A stretch of 35,290 nt of DNA, from positions 1 to 35,290 of the IMG/VR virus record IMGVR_UViG_3300033143_002548. One strand, given 5' to 3'. Positions 7,993-15,464 of the stretch are shown here, piece by piece. Both the position numbers and the translations under genes were made by a program. The notes under the pieces were generated by a model that was not told the DNA's origin, did not search any database, and saw nothing but the letters and a program-made list of their open reading frames with translations. How positions within the stretch are numbered: the stretch's first letter is position 1; each line of letters begins with the position of its first letter. Source of the DNA: a virus.

Positions 7993-8978
7993 TAGTCGCC
8001 CCCATCGCTATGATTGACCAGTGTGTTCGTCGTCGTCGTTCCGCCCGCCGTGATCTTGACTATCAAGTCGCCGTCATCCCCGTACCCCGTACCGTCCGAA
8101 AGCCACATCACGGACGCGCCTTCATCCGGGTCAGCCGGGTCTGCCGACAATTCGCGAATGGTCAGCCCACCCTTGATGTCGAGTCGCGAGTCCGGGTCTT
8201 GCGACACGTCGTCACCCCACAACGCAAGGTAGGCCGTACCCTGTTCCCAGTACGCGGCAAAGTTCGTCGTGATGTCATCGTAAATCTGGAACCCTGCGCC
8301 GGGATTCGTCTCGTTGACCCCGATTGACCATTCTGGTGTTGCAACCCCATTCAGTTCCAAGGTTTTGAATCGCACCACGCAGCCCTTATTGGACTCCGTG
8401 ACGTCCCATGACATACAGCTCACGTCCGTGCCGTTGGTCTGCGATACCCGGAAACGTCCGTCTTCCGCTTGGTGGCCTAAAGTGACGTGCATGTTCGTGC
8501 GGATCATGTAGCCGAAAATGTTGCTGTAGTCCCACACCGAGCCGTGCCGAACGGCATACGCATGGTTGCCCGGCGAATCGTCGGTAACAAGCGTCTCCCA
8601 CGTCTTGCCGACGCAGATCATGGAGAAGCCAAGCGTGCCGTAGTCGCCATCATCCATCGTCAGCAGACCATACGCCCAGCCGCCCGTATCGTTCGTGATG
8701 TGAATCCGCAACACGTCGCTGAGGATCTGCTGCGCCATATCCACGGTTTGTGTCGCCGGGTGCCCCGACCATCCGTCCGCACCGCCCGCGCCCGCCGCAA
8801 CGATCCGACTTGCGAGCGTGTTGGTCGCGTTGTCCTGCAAAAAAACGTTCGTCCCGAAATAGCAGACTTGGTTGAAGTCCTCACGGCCTGCCGCGCAAGC
8901 CGCCAGCGGATGCCAGCAACTCGCGGCAAGGACCGCAAGGAAGGCGACGAGCATTGCGTGATTGATTCTCGATCTCAT
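7992..8978 (-). CDS. Exported fibre-like protein, 328 aa
   Basis: A signal-like N-terminus (RINHAMLVAFLAVLAASCW, then HPLAACAAG) is followed by a beta-rich body. The C-terminal region (RELSADPADPDEGASVMW, then SDGTGYGDDGDLIVKITAGG) closely resembles a recurring module of phage structural or fibre proteins (ELSSDPADPxEG...SDGTGxGDDGDxxxKITAGG). The start follows GAGGGAGGAAGGCGC. The module argues for a virion or fibre origin, while the signal peptide argues for export through the inner membrane. A lipobox-like LAASC may make it a lipoprotein. Confidence 0.65.
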   Translation of the reverse strand: MRSRINHAMLVAFLAVLAASCWHPLAACAAGREDFNQVCYFGTNVFLQDNATNTLASRIVAAGAGGADGWSGHPATQTVDMAQQILSDVLRIHITNDTGGWAYGLLTMDDGDYGTLGFSMICVGKTWETLVTDDSPGNHAYAVRHGSVWDYSNIFGYMIRTNMHVTLGHQAEDGRFRVSQTNGTDVSCMSWDVTESNKGCVVRFKTLELNGVATPEWSIGVNETNPGAGFQIYDDITTNFAAYWEQGTAYLALWGDDVSQDPDSRLDIKGGLTIRELSADPADPDEGASVMWLSDGTGYGDDGDLIVKITAGGTTTTNTLVNHSDGGD

Positions 8979-9025
8979 GCGCCTTCCTCCCTCGTGTTCC
9001 GTTCTCGTCTTAAAGGTTAGGTCGG

Positions 9026-9703
9026 TCAGGGGCCTGATGCCGACACTCCCGTCAAGATGCCGCCCGCAAATGTGTAGACGTTGGTCATGAGCGCACCCTG
9101 CATTGTAACGGTTCCGGTATGGCCGTTATCGGCTTGGACGGTGCCCGCCGTCAAGTCGCCCACAACGTCGGCGTCAATCGAAAACACCGCATTGCTTGAC
9201 GACGTAAAGATGCCCGTGGTGCCAAGCGTGCCGCCAACCGTCTGCGCGCCGGATACGTCAAGCGTGCCCGTCACGTCAATGCCGTCGGTCGCAAACGTGC
9301 ACACGGTCGTCAGTGTGCCCGCAACGTCAACTTTGATCTGCGCGCTACCGTCTTCCGTGGTATCTGTCACGTCATCCGCGTACACGTCCATCACAACATA
9401 CGGCACCTTCTGCGTCTGATCGTTGTAGGCCATGAGCAGAACGTAGCGCGTGTAGTCGTTGTCGTCCATGTTCGGCGCGGTCGTGTCGGACTGAAACACA
9501 ACAGTGCCCAGCAGATTCGACTCCGTCCCCGGCAACGCAAATGTGATGTTGGTGCCAGCCGTAGACGCCGCCTTGATCTCGGTGAACGCCGTCTTCCCGC
9601 TCGTCAGGTGTCCGATGATTCCGCCGCTATCCGCCACGCCAACATGCGCGACGACTATCAGCGCAACCGCGATGAGGGCCGTGAGCCCGATAAGTTTCTT
9701 CAT
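9026..9703 (-). CDS. Exported beta-repeat (fibre-like) protein, 225 aa
   Basis: The signal peptide is MKKLIGLTALIAVALIVVAHVGVA. The C-terminal half is made of short Val/Thr/Gly repeats (DGIDVTGTLDVSGAQTVGG and TLGTTGIFTSSSNAVFS) as in phage fibre or beta-helix stalks. The ATG at 9703 follows GGAGAAAAGGAC. It is the first gene of the exported block, directly downstream of the capsid decoration-like gene, so it is expressed with late structural proteins. Confidence 0.7.
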   Translation of the reverse strand: MKKLIGLTALIAVALIVVAHVGVADSGGIIGHLTSGKTAFTEIKAASTAGTNITFALPGTESNLLGTVVFQSDTTAPNMDDNDYTRYVLLMAYNDQTQKVPYVVMDVYADDVTDTTEDGSAQIKVDVAGTLTTVCTFATDGIDVTGTLDVSGAQTVGGTLGTTGIFTSSSNAVFSIDADVVGDLTAGTVQADNGHTGTVTMQGALMTNVYTFAGGILTGVSASGP

Positions 9704-9754
9704 GTCCTTTTCTCCAATCCTGTTTGCCGTTTCTGTTTTCCGCCGTTGCCGGGA

Positions 9755-10120
9755 CTACGCGACCGTTGTCATCGTGATCGCCACGTTGATTTCGACGTGC
9801 AGATAATCCTCGGTGGTCACGGCCAACATGCACTTGCCGATATGCAGGAAGTCGCCGCTTTCACCTTCGCCCAGTTCGTCGCATTGCTCTTCTGACACGT
9901 CCCAATCCACGTCCGCGCCCTGCGCAAACGATGTCCCGCTCTTCTTCGCCAGCCGGAACACGCCGCTGCACTGCACCGTCCCCACCGCGCCATTCGCGAT
10001 ATCAACCAGCGCAACGCCAACGCGGTCAGTCAGATCAACGGGCTGGCCCGCATCAACATCCGACCCGGTCCCGTTTGTCCATTCAATCGTGCCGCCGTCT
10101 CTCACAAGTATGTTGCTCAT
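9755..10120 (-). CDS. DUF2190-like capsid decoration / fibre protein, 121 aa
   Basis: The protein shows the DUF2190 pattern: GQPVDLTDRVGVALVDIANG, then GVFRLAKKSG and a late VDWDVSEEQ. DUF2190 proteins follow the major capsid gene in many lambda/HK97-like phages and act as head decoration or capsid fibre proteins, comparable to lambda gpD in position. The ATG at 10120 follows GAGGAAGCAAA. The gene is separated from the capsid gene by 71 nt that contain a perfect 9-bp hairpin. Confidence 0.65.
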   Translation of the reverse strand: MSNILVRDGGTIEWTNGTGSDVDAGQPVDLTDRVGVALVDIANGAVGTVQCSGVFRLAKKSGTSFAQGADVDWDVSEEQCDELGEGESGDFLHIGKCMLAVTTEDYLHVEINVAITMTTVA

Positions 10121-10154
10121 TTTGCTTCCTCGCTTTCCTTTTCGTTGTTGGCTA

Positions 10155-10179
10155 GGGCCGGTGATTCGCGCACCGGCCC
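10155..10179 (-). other. Perfect 9-bp hairpin between capsid and decoration genes
   Basis: The arms GGGCCGGTG (10155-10163) and CACCGGCCC (10171-10179) are exact reverse complements around a 7-nt loop. The hairpin lies 12 nt after the capsid gene stop and 35 nt before the decoration gene start. There is no T-run after it on the minus strand, so a classical terminator is unlikely. It could protect the capsid mRNA 3' end or partly attenuate read-through. Confidence 0.7.
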
Positions 10180-10191
10180 GCCCCAAACTGT

Positions 10192-11715
10192 CTACGCATC
10201 CACGCCGGTTTCCAGTACCGCGCCCTCGTAAGCCACAGACCCAGCCACGCAATCCAACCGGACCTTGTAGATCCTGCCGTCAACGTCGGTCTGGTTCAGC
10301 TCTTCCATGTACGGTTCTTCCTGTCCGTCAAGGAATGCCACTTCGATAACCGGCGCGTCGTCCGGGTGTGCGAACAGGTATGTTGCCGTCGCGCTGTACC
10401 CAGTGATGAGCGAGTTTTCGAGCTGCGGCTCGATCACGGGAATGATCCCATAATCGGTGAGCGGATTTGCGACGCCCGCGTTTTTGTCGTCCTTCAACGC
10501 GGACCCAGACTTCAACGCCTGCCGCAAGATGAACTCTTGCGACGGACCCGTGAGGGCCACGCGCGGCTGAAGGTCCAGATAATCCTTGTCGGTCGTCGCC
10601 TCGCCGGTCTCCAGATAGGCCGTCTGCAGCCGCATCAACTTGATGAGGTTTTTCAGGCAGTCCTCTGCATGGGCCAGCGTGTCCATTGCCCTGTCGGTCT
10701 CCGCGCTCAGGTTGCCGTGAGCCGTCGCAAACAGTGCAACGCTGTCGGCGTTCATTACCGCGTTGGCCAGCAATACCCGCACCGCAAGCCCGTTCGGCAA
10801 CACCGCAGCTTTACGCCCGAACGTCCGAGGAATCCGCGTGAACGCTTGGAGGTCGTCGTTGATCAATGCTTGGCGCGTGATCGAAAACTTCCTGCCGTAC
10901 ACGGCGAGCTGGAGGGTTTCCTTCTTGTCGGCAAAGTGCGTCGATGTGTATTCGCCGCCCTCTTTGATCTCTTTGAGATCCCCGGATTCAGAGAACTGAA
11001 TTCTGTCAGAACTCTTGAAGTCCGAGAGGTTGCCCTTCAAGCAATACTCCCGCCATCTCGGATTGACCGCCGCATATCCGTCAAGCAGCTGCTTGTTGGC
11101 GTTCGCCGCCAAGATGTACGGGAAGTCCGATGTCGCTCCGCTGATCCCCTCGCCACGCATGTACGCGTCAAGGTCCATCTGTCCAATGGACGGCCCAGCC
11201 AATGCGGCGCGCGCAAGGTCGAGCTTCGAGGAGTACCCGGCATGTTTCATCCCGGCACGCTGTAGGCATTCCCGCGCGAGTTCCATAAGCGTTCTGCTCG
11301 CAAAGGTGGCCCCGTCATTCTTCGCATCCCTGCGCTGAATTCGGCCCGTGCGAATTTCCAGCCCTTCCATTACCGCGCGGGAAAAGGACGTGCGCCCGTC
11401 TTCCGTAACGGTTGCCTGCGTCGATGTCTGGCGTTCGTTCAGCACATCAAGCGCACGCGTCTGCGCGTCTGCCAGACTCACGCCATTCGATATCATGTCA
11501 TCTCTGACTTGATCTTCGATGCCGTGCTGCGAGCATAGCCGGGTAATCCCAGCCGACCGTTCGCGTTCAACCTTGCGGATTTCCTCGGCGTCAACCGCCG
11601 GGGGTTCCGCTTGTACGACCGCCGGAACCGGAGTCGGCTCTGTCGGTTCGGTAGCTTTCACCGCTGCCGCTGCGCGGGCTTCTTCCTCCGCCTTCTTTTT
11701 CTGTTCCTTGTCCAT
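10192..11715 (-). CDS. Nested scaffold/major capsid product from internal start, 507 aa
   Basis: Inside the protease-capsid fusion an in-frame ATG at 11715 (codon 234, MDKEQKKKAEEE) follows GGAGGAGG with 5-nt spacing, one of the best Shine-Dalgarno matches in the window. Translation from here would give the Lys/Glu/Ala-rich scaffold segment plus the capsid domain without the protease. It would mirror the nested lambda C/Nu3 arrangement and solve the stoichiometry problem of a 1:1 protease-capsid fusion. The site is seen in sequence; actual use is inferred. Confidence 0.5.
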   Translation of the reverse strand: MDKEQKKKAEEEARAAAAVKATEPTEPTPVPAVVQAEPPAVDAEEIRKVERERSAGITRLCSQHGIEDQVRDDMISNGVSLADAQTRALDVLNERQTSTQATVTEDGRTSFSRAVMEGLEIRTGRIQRRDAKNDGATFASRTLMELARECLQRAGMKHAGYSSKLDLARAALAGPSIGQMDLDAYMRGEGISGATSDFPYILAANANKQLLDGYAAVNPRWREYCLKGNLSDFKSSDRIQFSESGDLKEIKEGGEYTSTHFADKKETLQLAVYGRKFSITRQALINDDLQAFTRIPRTFGRKAAVLPNGLAVRVLLANAVMNADSVALFATAHGNLSAETDRAMDTLAHAEDCLKNLIKLMRLQTAYLETGEATTDKDYLDLQPRVALTGPSQEFILRQALKSGSALKDDKNAGVANPLTDYGIIPVIEPQLENSLITGYSATATYLFAHPDDAPVIEVAFLDGQEEPYMEELNQTDVDGRIYKVRLDCVAGSVAYEGAVLETGVDA

Positions 11716-12414
11716 GTCATCCTCCTCCGTTCCGTCTGCCCTGCCAACCCCGACGGACGCATCCATCGGCACCGGCGTGAAACTAAGTTCAATCGCTTCC
11801 CAACCCACCGCTATGTAGGCCGGTCCAACGTGCCCCTTGTATTTGACCTCCTCATCCGCTAGCCATATCCATTCCCCAGGGACGTATCCGACCGATATGC
11901 CCTTGAGGGTTTTGTCAACCATGACCTCGTGTTTCGTTTTCTCTGCGTCTTCCGTTGTGCCGAACCGCACGCGGGCCAAGCCCTTGCGCGTCACCGTATC
12001 AACCCTCACGTTCTCCGGCGCGCCGACGAGTTGGTCGGGGTCGTGATTCCTCAGAACCCCGCCGACTTCCGCCAACCGCGTAAAGCTGTAGTCGCCTTCC
12101 GCGTGCGATAGTATTTCGCGGACGCCCCACCGCTTCACACCGGCTTCCGAACTGAATGACACGTCAACCGTGTTTTCGTCGTCGCCCGGCGCAACGTCCG
12201 CCCGCATCGACTGCCACTGCCGCCCGGTATCACGCGGCACGAGGCGCACAAGGCCGTCATCGTCAAGCCGCGCGTGGTATCCGTCGGCCCCGCCAAACCG
12301 CTTGGCCGCGTCGCCCGCCGGGAACCCTTCCATGGCTCGGCGCAGAGTTTCCGACCGTTCGACAACCTTGACGCCCGCATTGTCGGCTTCCGGCTTGTCC
12401 TTCTTCTTGGCCAT
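10192..12414 (-). CDS. Fused prohead protease / scaffold / major capsid protein, 740 aa
   Basis: Residues about 1-230 match the U35 (HK97/Mu-like) prohead protease. VGGVLRNHDPDQLVG holds the likely catalytic His (H124), LKGISVGYVPG the likely Ser (S174), and AIELSFTPVPMD the typical domain end. Residues about 233-335 are Lys/Glu/Ala-rich and scaffold-like. The rest (about 340-740) is the major capsid region. Such protease-capsid fusions are a known annotated class; the protease would cut the scaffold during maturation. I chose ATG 12414 because AAGGGGGCGGAC precedes it. ATG 12435, overlapping the portal stop, is the alternative. Confidence 0.85.
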   Translation of the reverse strand: MAKKKDKPEADNAGVKVVERSETLRRAMEGFPAGDAAKRFGGADGYHARLDDDGLVRLVPRDTGRQWQSMRADVAPGDDENTVDVSFSSEAGVKRWGVREILSHAEGDYSFTRLAEVGGVLRNHDPDQLVGAPENVRVDTVTRKGLARVRFGTTEDAEKTKHEVMVDKTLKGISVGYVPGEWIWLADEEVKYKGHVGPAYIAVGWEAIELSFTPVPMDASVGVGRADGTEEDDMDKEQKKKAEEEARAAAAVKATEPTEPTPVPAVVQAEPPAVDAEEIRKVERERSAGITRLCSQHGIEDQVRDDMISNGVSLADAQTRALDVLNERQTSTQATVTEDGRTSFSRAVMEGLEIRTGRIQRRDAKNDGATFASRTLMELARECLQRAGMKHAGYSSKLDLARAALAGPSIGQMDLDAYMRGEGISGATSDFPYILAANANKQLLDGYAAVNPRWREYCLKGNLSDFKSSDRIQFSESGDLKEIKEGGEYTSTHFADKKETLQLAVYGRKFSITRQALINDDLQAFTRIPRTFGRKAAVLPNGLAVRVLLANAVMNADSVALFATAHGNLSAETDRAMDTLAHAEDCLKNLIKLMRLQTAYLETGEATTDKDYLDLQPRVALTGPSQEFILRQALKSGSALKDDKNAGVANPLTDYGIIPVIEPQLENSLITGYSATATYLFAHPDDAPVIEVAFLDGQEEPYMEELNQTDVDGRIYKVRLDCVAGSVAYEGAVLETGVDA
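11716..11728 (-). promoter_or_regulatory. Strong internal ribosome-binding site
   Basis: The minus strand carries GGAGGAGG (11728-11721) followed by ATGAC and an in-frame ATG at 11715. It sits exactly at the protease/scaffold boundary of the fusion gene, where a separate capsid start would be useful. Glu-Glu-Asp codons could produce part of this run by chance, so selection for a ribosome-binding site is not proven. Confidence 0.55.
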
Positions 12415-12424
12415 GTCCGCCCCC

Positions 12425-14146
12425 TTATTCATCATCCGTTTTCAACAGCGCCGCCGCTTCGCCCGTGCGCGTGACGCGCCCAACATTCGGATCGCTCTCG
12501 ACAAGCACCTGCAACTCGTTTGCCAATTTTCGATAGCGGGCGATCTTGTGGAGTTGCGCCTCGGCATCGAGCCCGAGCGCGGCACATTCGTCATCCGGCG
12601 ACGTGATCCCTGCACGCATAGACGCCACCGACGCTTCCGCGTCTTGTAAGGGGTTGACGCCGCGATGCCACCCGCCAGGCATCCAAGCATGACGGCGCCA
12701 GAAATACTTGCCGGGCTCGGTGTAGTAGCCCGGTGCCGTGACCTTGCCAGCCATCACAGCCGCGTCGAACCACTGGCAGAAAATCGACTTGCAATGCTTT
12801 GCGGCAAACCATTCTTGCAACCGGCGAAATCCTTGGAAGTCCATCAACTGAGCGAGCCGCCCGCCCGCGTGACTCAGGTTTTCGGTGTCACGCGTCATGG
12901 TGGTGTAGCTCATTCCGAATTCGCCACCCGCCGCAAGGCTCCGCATCTGGTAGCGCGTGAACATGTCGAACGTTGCGCCCGGCTTTTGCGGCGCGAGGAT
13001 GTGAGGCTTCGCGCCCGGCGCGAGCTTGCCGATCATGCCCGGCTGCATATCCGAAATGGGGTTGCCTGCCACATCCGTTATGCTGGCCCCACTGGATTCT
13101 TCGAGTATCCCGTCTTGCGCTTGGTCGGGGGCTTGTTCAATAAATACGCTCACCATTGCCGCGAGTTGGCACGATATCAATTCCGCGTCCGTGTATTCGT
13201 CGAGGTCGAAAAAGCGCTGAGTCACCGCCGCAAGCAAGGGCACCCCGCGCACTTGACGCGGGCGCAACTTCGGGAAGACGTGGATGATCTCTTCTGCCGG
13301 GACGCGCAGTGTCTTGTTGACGCGCACGTATGACGCCGACTGTTTCCGCGCGGAATAGATCCAGTACGCTACCGGCTTCCAACTGTTGGCGTCGAGCTCC
13401 ACACCCATCTTAATCGGGTTGTCTTGATAGGATGTCATGCTCTCGTTGAGGCTGTCGGGTTCGATGATCTCCATGCGAAAAGGAACCACGGAATTCGTGG
13501 CGTCAATCACGGGATGAATGAAGTATTCGCCATCCTCAATGAGCTTCCCAAAGGCCAACTGCTGCACGTTCACAAAGGATTCCGGTGCGGATACGCTGGC
13601 ATTCACGTCGACGTCCTCGCCCCACTCGTTGAACAGGTCGCGCACGTATGCGTTGTAGTTGTCGAGAAACTGAGCGCGGAGGTCGCCGTCTTCCGTTACC
13701 ACCATTTGGCGCGCTTGCATTTGCAGCCGGATGCCGGTGCCAATCACGTAGTTGATAAGCGCGTTGCGCCATGAATTCGCGTGGGGATTGTTGCGGAACA
13801 GCCACCGGGAACGCGCGCGGATTCGCGGCAACTCTTTTCCGAGGTAGTCGTTCACGTCTTGGTTGCGTGCATCCCAATGTTGATTGAGACGGTTCACGTC
13901 GGCGGCCTTGTACGCCGACCGCGCACTCCACGATTCCAGCTTGCGCTCCATCATGTACGCCGCGTATCGTGCGCCGATTCGCCGCACCATTGATTCCGGG
14001 CGGAACACGCCGACAACGCGGTCAATGATGTTCGGGGTCGGGATGTCTTGCACGCGTGCCGCGCCACGATGGATGTCGGCAAGCTGGCGATTGACGCGCT
14101 TCTCTTGCCGTTCCATCGCGCGTTTCTGTTTGACATAGTGGTTCAT
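12425..14146 (-). CDS. Portal protein (lambda gpB-like), 573 aa
   Basis: The portal forms the dodecameric ring at one capsid vertex through which DNA is packaged and to which the tail attaches. Length and sequence fit the lambda gpB family: RARSRWLFRNNPHANSWRNA, then NYVIGTGIRLQ, IIEPDSLNE, EEIIHVFPKLRPRQVRGVP and FGMSYTTMTRDTENLSHAGG. The ATG at 14146 overlaps the gpW-like stop (ATGA). An upstream in-frame GTG at 14179 is possible, but its extension looks less like the family. Order gpW-portal-protease/capsid matches lambda. Confidence 0.92.
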   Translation of the reverse strand: MNHYVKQKRAMERQEKRVNRQLADIHRGAARVQDIPTPNIIDRVVGVFRPESMVRRIGARYAAYMMERKLESWSARSAYKAADVNRLNQHWDARNQDVNDYLGKELPRIRARSRWLFRNNPHANSWRNALINYVIGTGIRLQMQARQMVVTEDGDLRAQFLDNYNAYVRDLFNEWGEDVDVNASVSAPESFVNVQQLAFGKLIEDGEYFIHPVIDATNSVVPFRMEIIEPDSLNESMTSYQDNPIKMGVELDANSWKPVAYWIYSARKQSASYVRVNKTLRVPAEEIIHVFPKLRPRQVRGVPLLAAVTQRFFDLDEYTDAELISCQLAAMVSVFIEQAPDQAQDGILEESSGASITDVAGNPISDMQPGMIGKLAPGAKPHILAPQKPGATFDMFTRYQMRSLAAGGEFGMSYTTMTRDTENLSHAGGRLAQLMDFQGFRRLQEWFAAKHCKSIFCQWFDAAVMAGKVTAPGYYTEPGKYFWRRHAWMPGGWHRGVNPLQDAEASVASMRAGITSPDDECAALGLDAEAQLHKIARYRKLANELQVLVESDPNVGRVTRTGEAAALLKTDDE

Positions 14147-14340
14147 ATCGACACGGCTTGCCTCCTCACCACGTTCCACTGCCGGTTATTCACAGCGTGC
14201 TCTTCGGATTGGATCTCCTTGCGGAGCGTGCGGAGTTTGCCGAGGTCCGCGAATTCGTACATGCGGTCAAGCAGGGTGTACTTTTGGTGTTTCAACACGA
14301 CCGCGATTGCGTCGTCAATCTGCGCTACAGTCAACGCCAT
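14143..14340 (-). CDS. gpW-like head-tail connector, 65 aa
   Basis: A small helical protein (LTVAQIDDAIAVVLKHQ, then MYEFADLGKLRTLRKEIQ) immediately before the portal, nearly the same size as lambda gpW (68 aa). gpW joins the head after DNA packaging and closes the portal exit. The ATG at 14340 follows a terminator-like hairpin by about 20 nt, and the stop overlaps the portal start. Size, pattern and position all agree. Confidence 0.75.
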   Translation of the reverse strand: MALTVAQIDDAIAVVLKHQKYTLLDRMYEFADLGKLRTLRKEIQSEEHAVNNRQWNVVRRQAVSI

Positions 14341-14360
14341 ATCCGTGCCCCCGTGTACGC

Positions 14361-14390
14361 AAAAAGCGCAGCCCCGGTTAAGGGCGCGCT
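14361..14390 (-). terminator. Terminator-like hairpin at the early/late boundary
   Basis: On the minus strand AGCGC pairs with GCGCT (5 bp) and, inside a small internal loop, CCC pairs with GGG. The loop is TTAACC, and the stem is followed directly by TTTTT (14365-14361). It lies in the 105-nt gap between the zinc-ribbon gene (stop 14446) and the gpW-like gene (start 14340). It could terminate the early operon and be overridden by antitermination when late genes are expressed. Confidence 0.5.
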
Positions 14391-14445
14391 CTTGTCTTGC
14401 TCTCAGGGGTACGGTATTCGGCTGGATTCGTCAACCGCGCAATTT

Positions 14446-14685
14446 CTACGCTGTAGAATCCGGGTTGGCGGGGTTTTGCGTGGTTTCGCGCAGGTCAACA
14501 GGTGGCAACGTCTGCAAGGAAACGTACCGCGTGCCGCACGACAAACAGCAATGTGACCGTTCGACGACGGCGTCAGCCGGGTGCCGGGTGCCCGTGATTC
14601 GCGAGTGCGCACTTGCGCAGTTCGGGCATTGCGCGGGGTCATGTTGCACGGGGCTGAAGGCCGATGGTCGTTTCGTTCGCGTCAT
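14446..14685 (-). CDS. NrdR-type zinc-ribbon protein, 79 aa
   Basis: Two CxxC pairs (C20/C23 and C47/C50) frame an SRITGTRHPADAVVERSHCC segment. This is the pattern of the NrdR zinc ribbon and of small phage DNA-binding zinc ribbons; the ATP-cone domain of true NrdR is absent. It is the last gene of the minus-strand early operon, next to the terminator and the late genes, which would suit a late-gene regulator. Binding of DNA or RNA polymerase is inference. ATG 14685 overlaps the upstream stop. Confidence 0.65.
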   Translation of the reverse strand: MTRTKRPSAFSPVQHDPAQCPNCASAHSRITGTRHPADAVVERSHCCLSCGTRYVSLQTLPPVDLRETTQNPANPDSTA

Positions 14686-15185
14686 TCATTCTCCCCCGTC
14701 AACACATCCCGCTCAATCCACCCGCGCCCGTCGGGCACCACCACCCGCAGCCGGTTCGGTCCGTACACCGACCATAGACGCACGATATCGACGAAACGCC
14801 GGTGAATCCGCAACCGCCGCCACCGCACGGGCTTGACTTCCTCCGTGATTACCCGGCCAGTCGCCGCTTCCGTGTATTCCGCGTCCGCCGTGTACGGGAC
14901 CGCCGCCGCCGAAAGAGTATGGCGAGGATGGAAGCGAAGGTCCGCAATCTCGCCAGCACGCGCGAGAGCCGCGAGCGTTTCCGCGCGTCGGCATTCGAGC
15001 CCGGAATCGAAGGCAACCCCATCGAGTTCCGGCCATTGCGAGAAGCAGCGCGTTCCAGCGTGGCGCGGTGCGGGCTTACCAGGTGAATGTGTGTCATTGT
15101 CGAAGATCCTTTCTGCCTGCGCCCGCACGACCGGCGAGCGGTTCTTGAAATCGTCGCGGGTCCACGGTTTGCCGAATGCTGTCAC
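14682..15185 (-). CDS. DUF1064-like (PD-(D/E)XK) phage nuclease, 167 aa
   Basis: The FDSGLECRRAETLAALARAG segment (E64, R67) followed by EIADLRFHPRHTL, then Tyr98 with D101 and ITEEVKP (E115/E116, K118), is the core of DUF1064 proteins. These are phage nucleases of the T7 endonuclease I / Holliday-junction-resolvase superfamily. The domain starts near residue 55; the N-terminal 50 residues are basic and variable. GTG 15185 overlaps the upstream stop (GTGA). A role in resolving recombination or replication intermediates before packaging fits RecT and the nuclease upstream. Confidence 0.7.
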   Translation of the reverse strand: MTAFGKPWTRDDFKNRSPVVRAQAERIFDNDTHSPGKPAPRHAGTRCFSQWPELDGVAFDSGLECRRAETLAALARAGEIADLRFHPRHTLSAAAVPYTADAEYTEAATGRVITEEVKPVRWRRLRIHRRFVDIVRLWSVYGPNRLRVVVPDGRGWIERDVLTGENE

Positions 15186-15463
15186 GGCTTCCCTTCGTGT
15201 GGCCCCTCGAAATGTATCCGAAAGTACTGACCAGCCCACCCCGCGTATGGACACGAACCTACGTCGATCTTGTTGACTCGACAGGTAACGGCGTCCGACG
15301 TGTAGCCGCGCTGGAACCGGACGTAATTAATTCGATATCGGCGTGTCCATATCCGCGAGGTCCAATACGGTGTGAGCGTGCGGTATTCAACCGTCTTGTC
15401 CCCTTCAACGATTTTGTCAAACCACGCATAAGTCAGGATCAAGTGCAGGTCGACGGCTGGCAT
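15182..15463 (-). CDS. ASCH-domain protein, 93 aa
   Basis: LHLILTYAWFDKIVEGDKTV is followed by EYR. This gives the full ASCH signature GxKxxExR (G21, K23, E26, R28), then an aromatic beta region. ASCH domains share the PUA fold and bind RNA or modified nucleotides; some are amidohydrolases acting on modified cytidines. The ATG at 15463 lies 1 nt after the upstream TGA. In a phage with two DNA methyltransferases a base-related role is conceivable, but the target is unknown. Confidence 0.75.
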   Translation of the reverse strand: MPAVDLHLILTYAWFDKIVEGDKTVEYRTLTPYWTSRIWTRRYRINYVRFQRGYTSDAVTCRVNKIDVGSCPYAGWAGQYFRIHFEGPHEGKP

Positions 15464-15464
15464 G

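Noticed and set aside
13536-13931. Minus-strand frame inside the portal gene
   Set aside because: Shadow of the portal gene in another frame; basic low-complexity sequence, no start signal.
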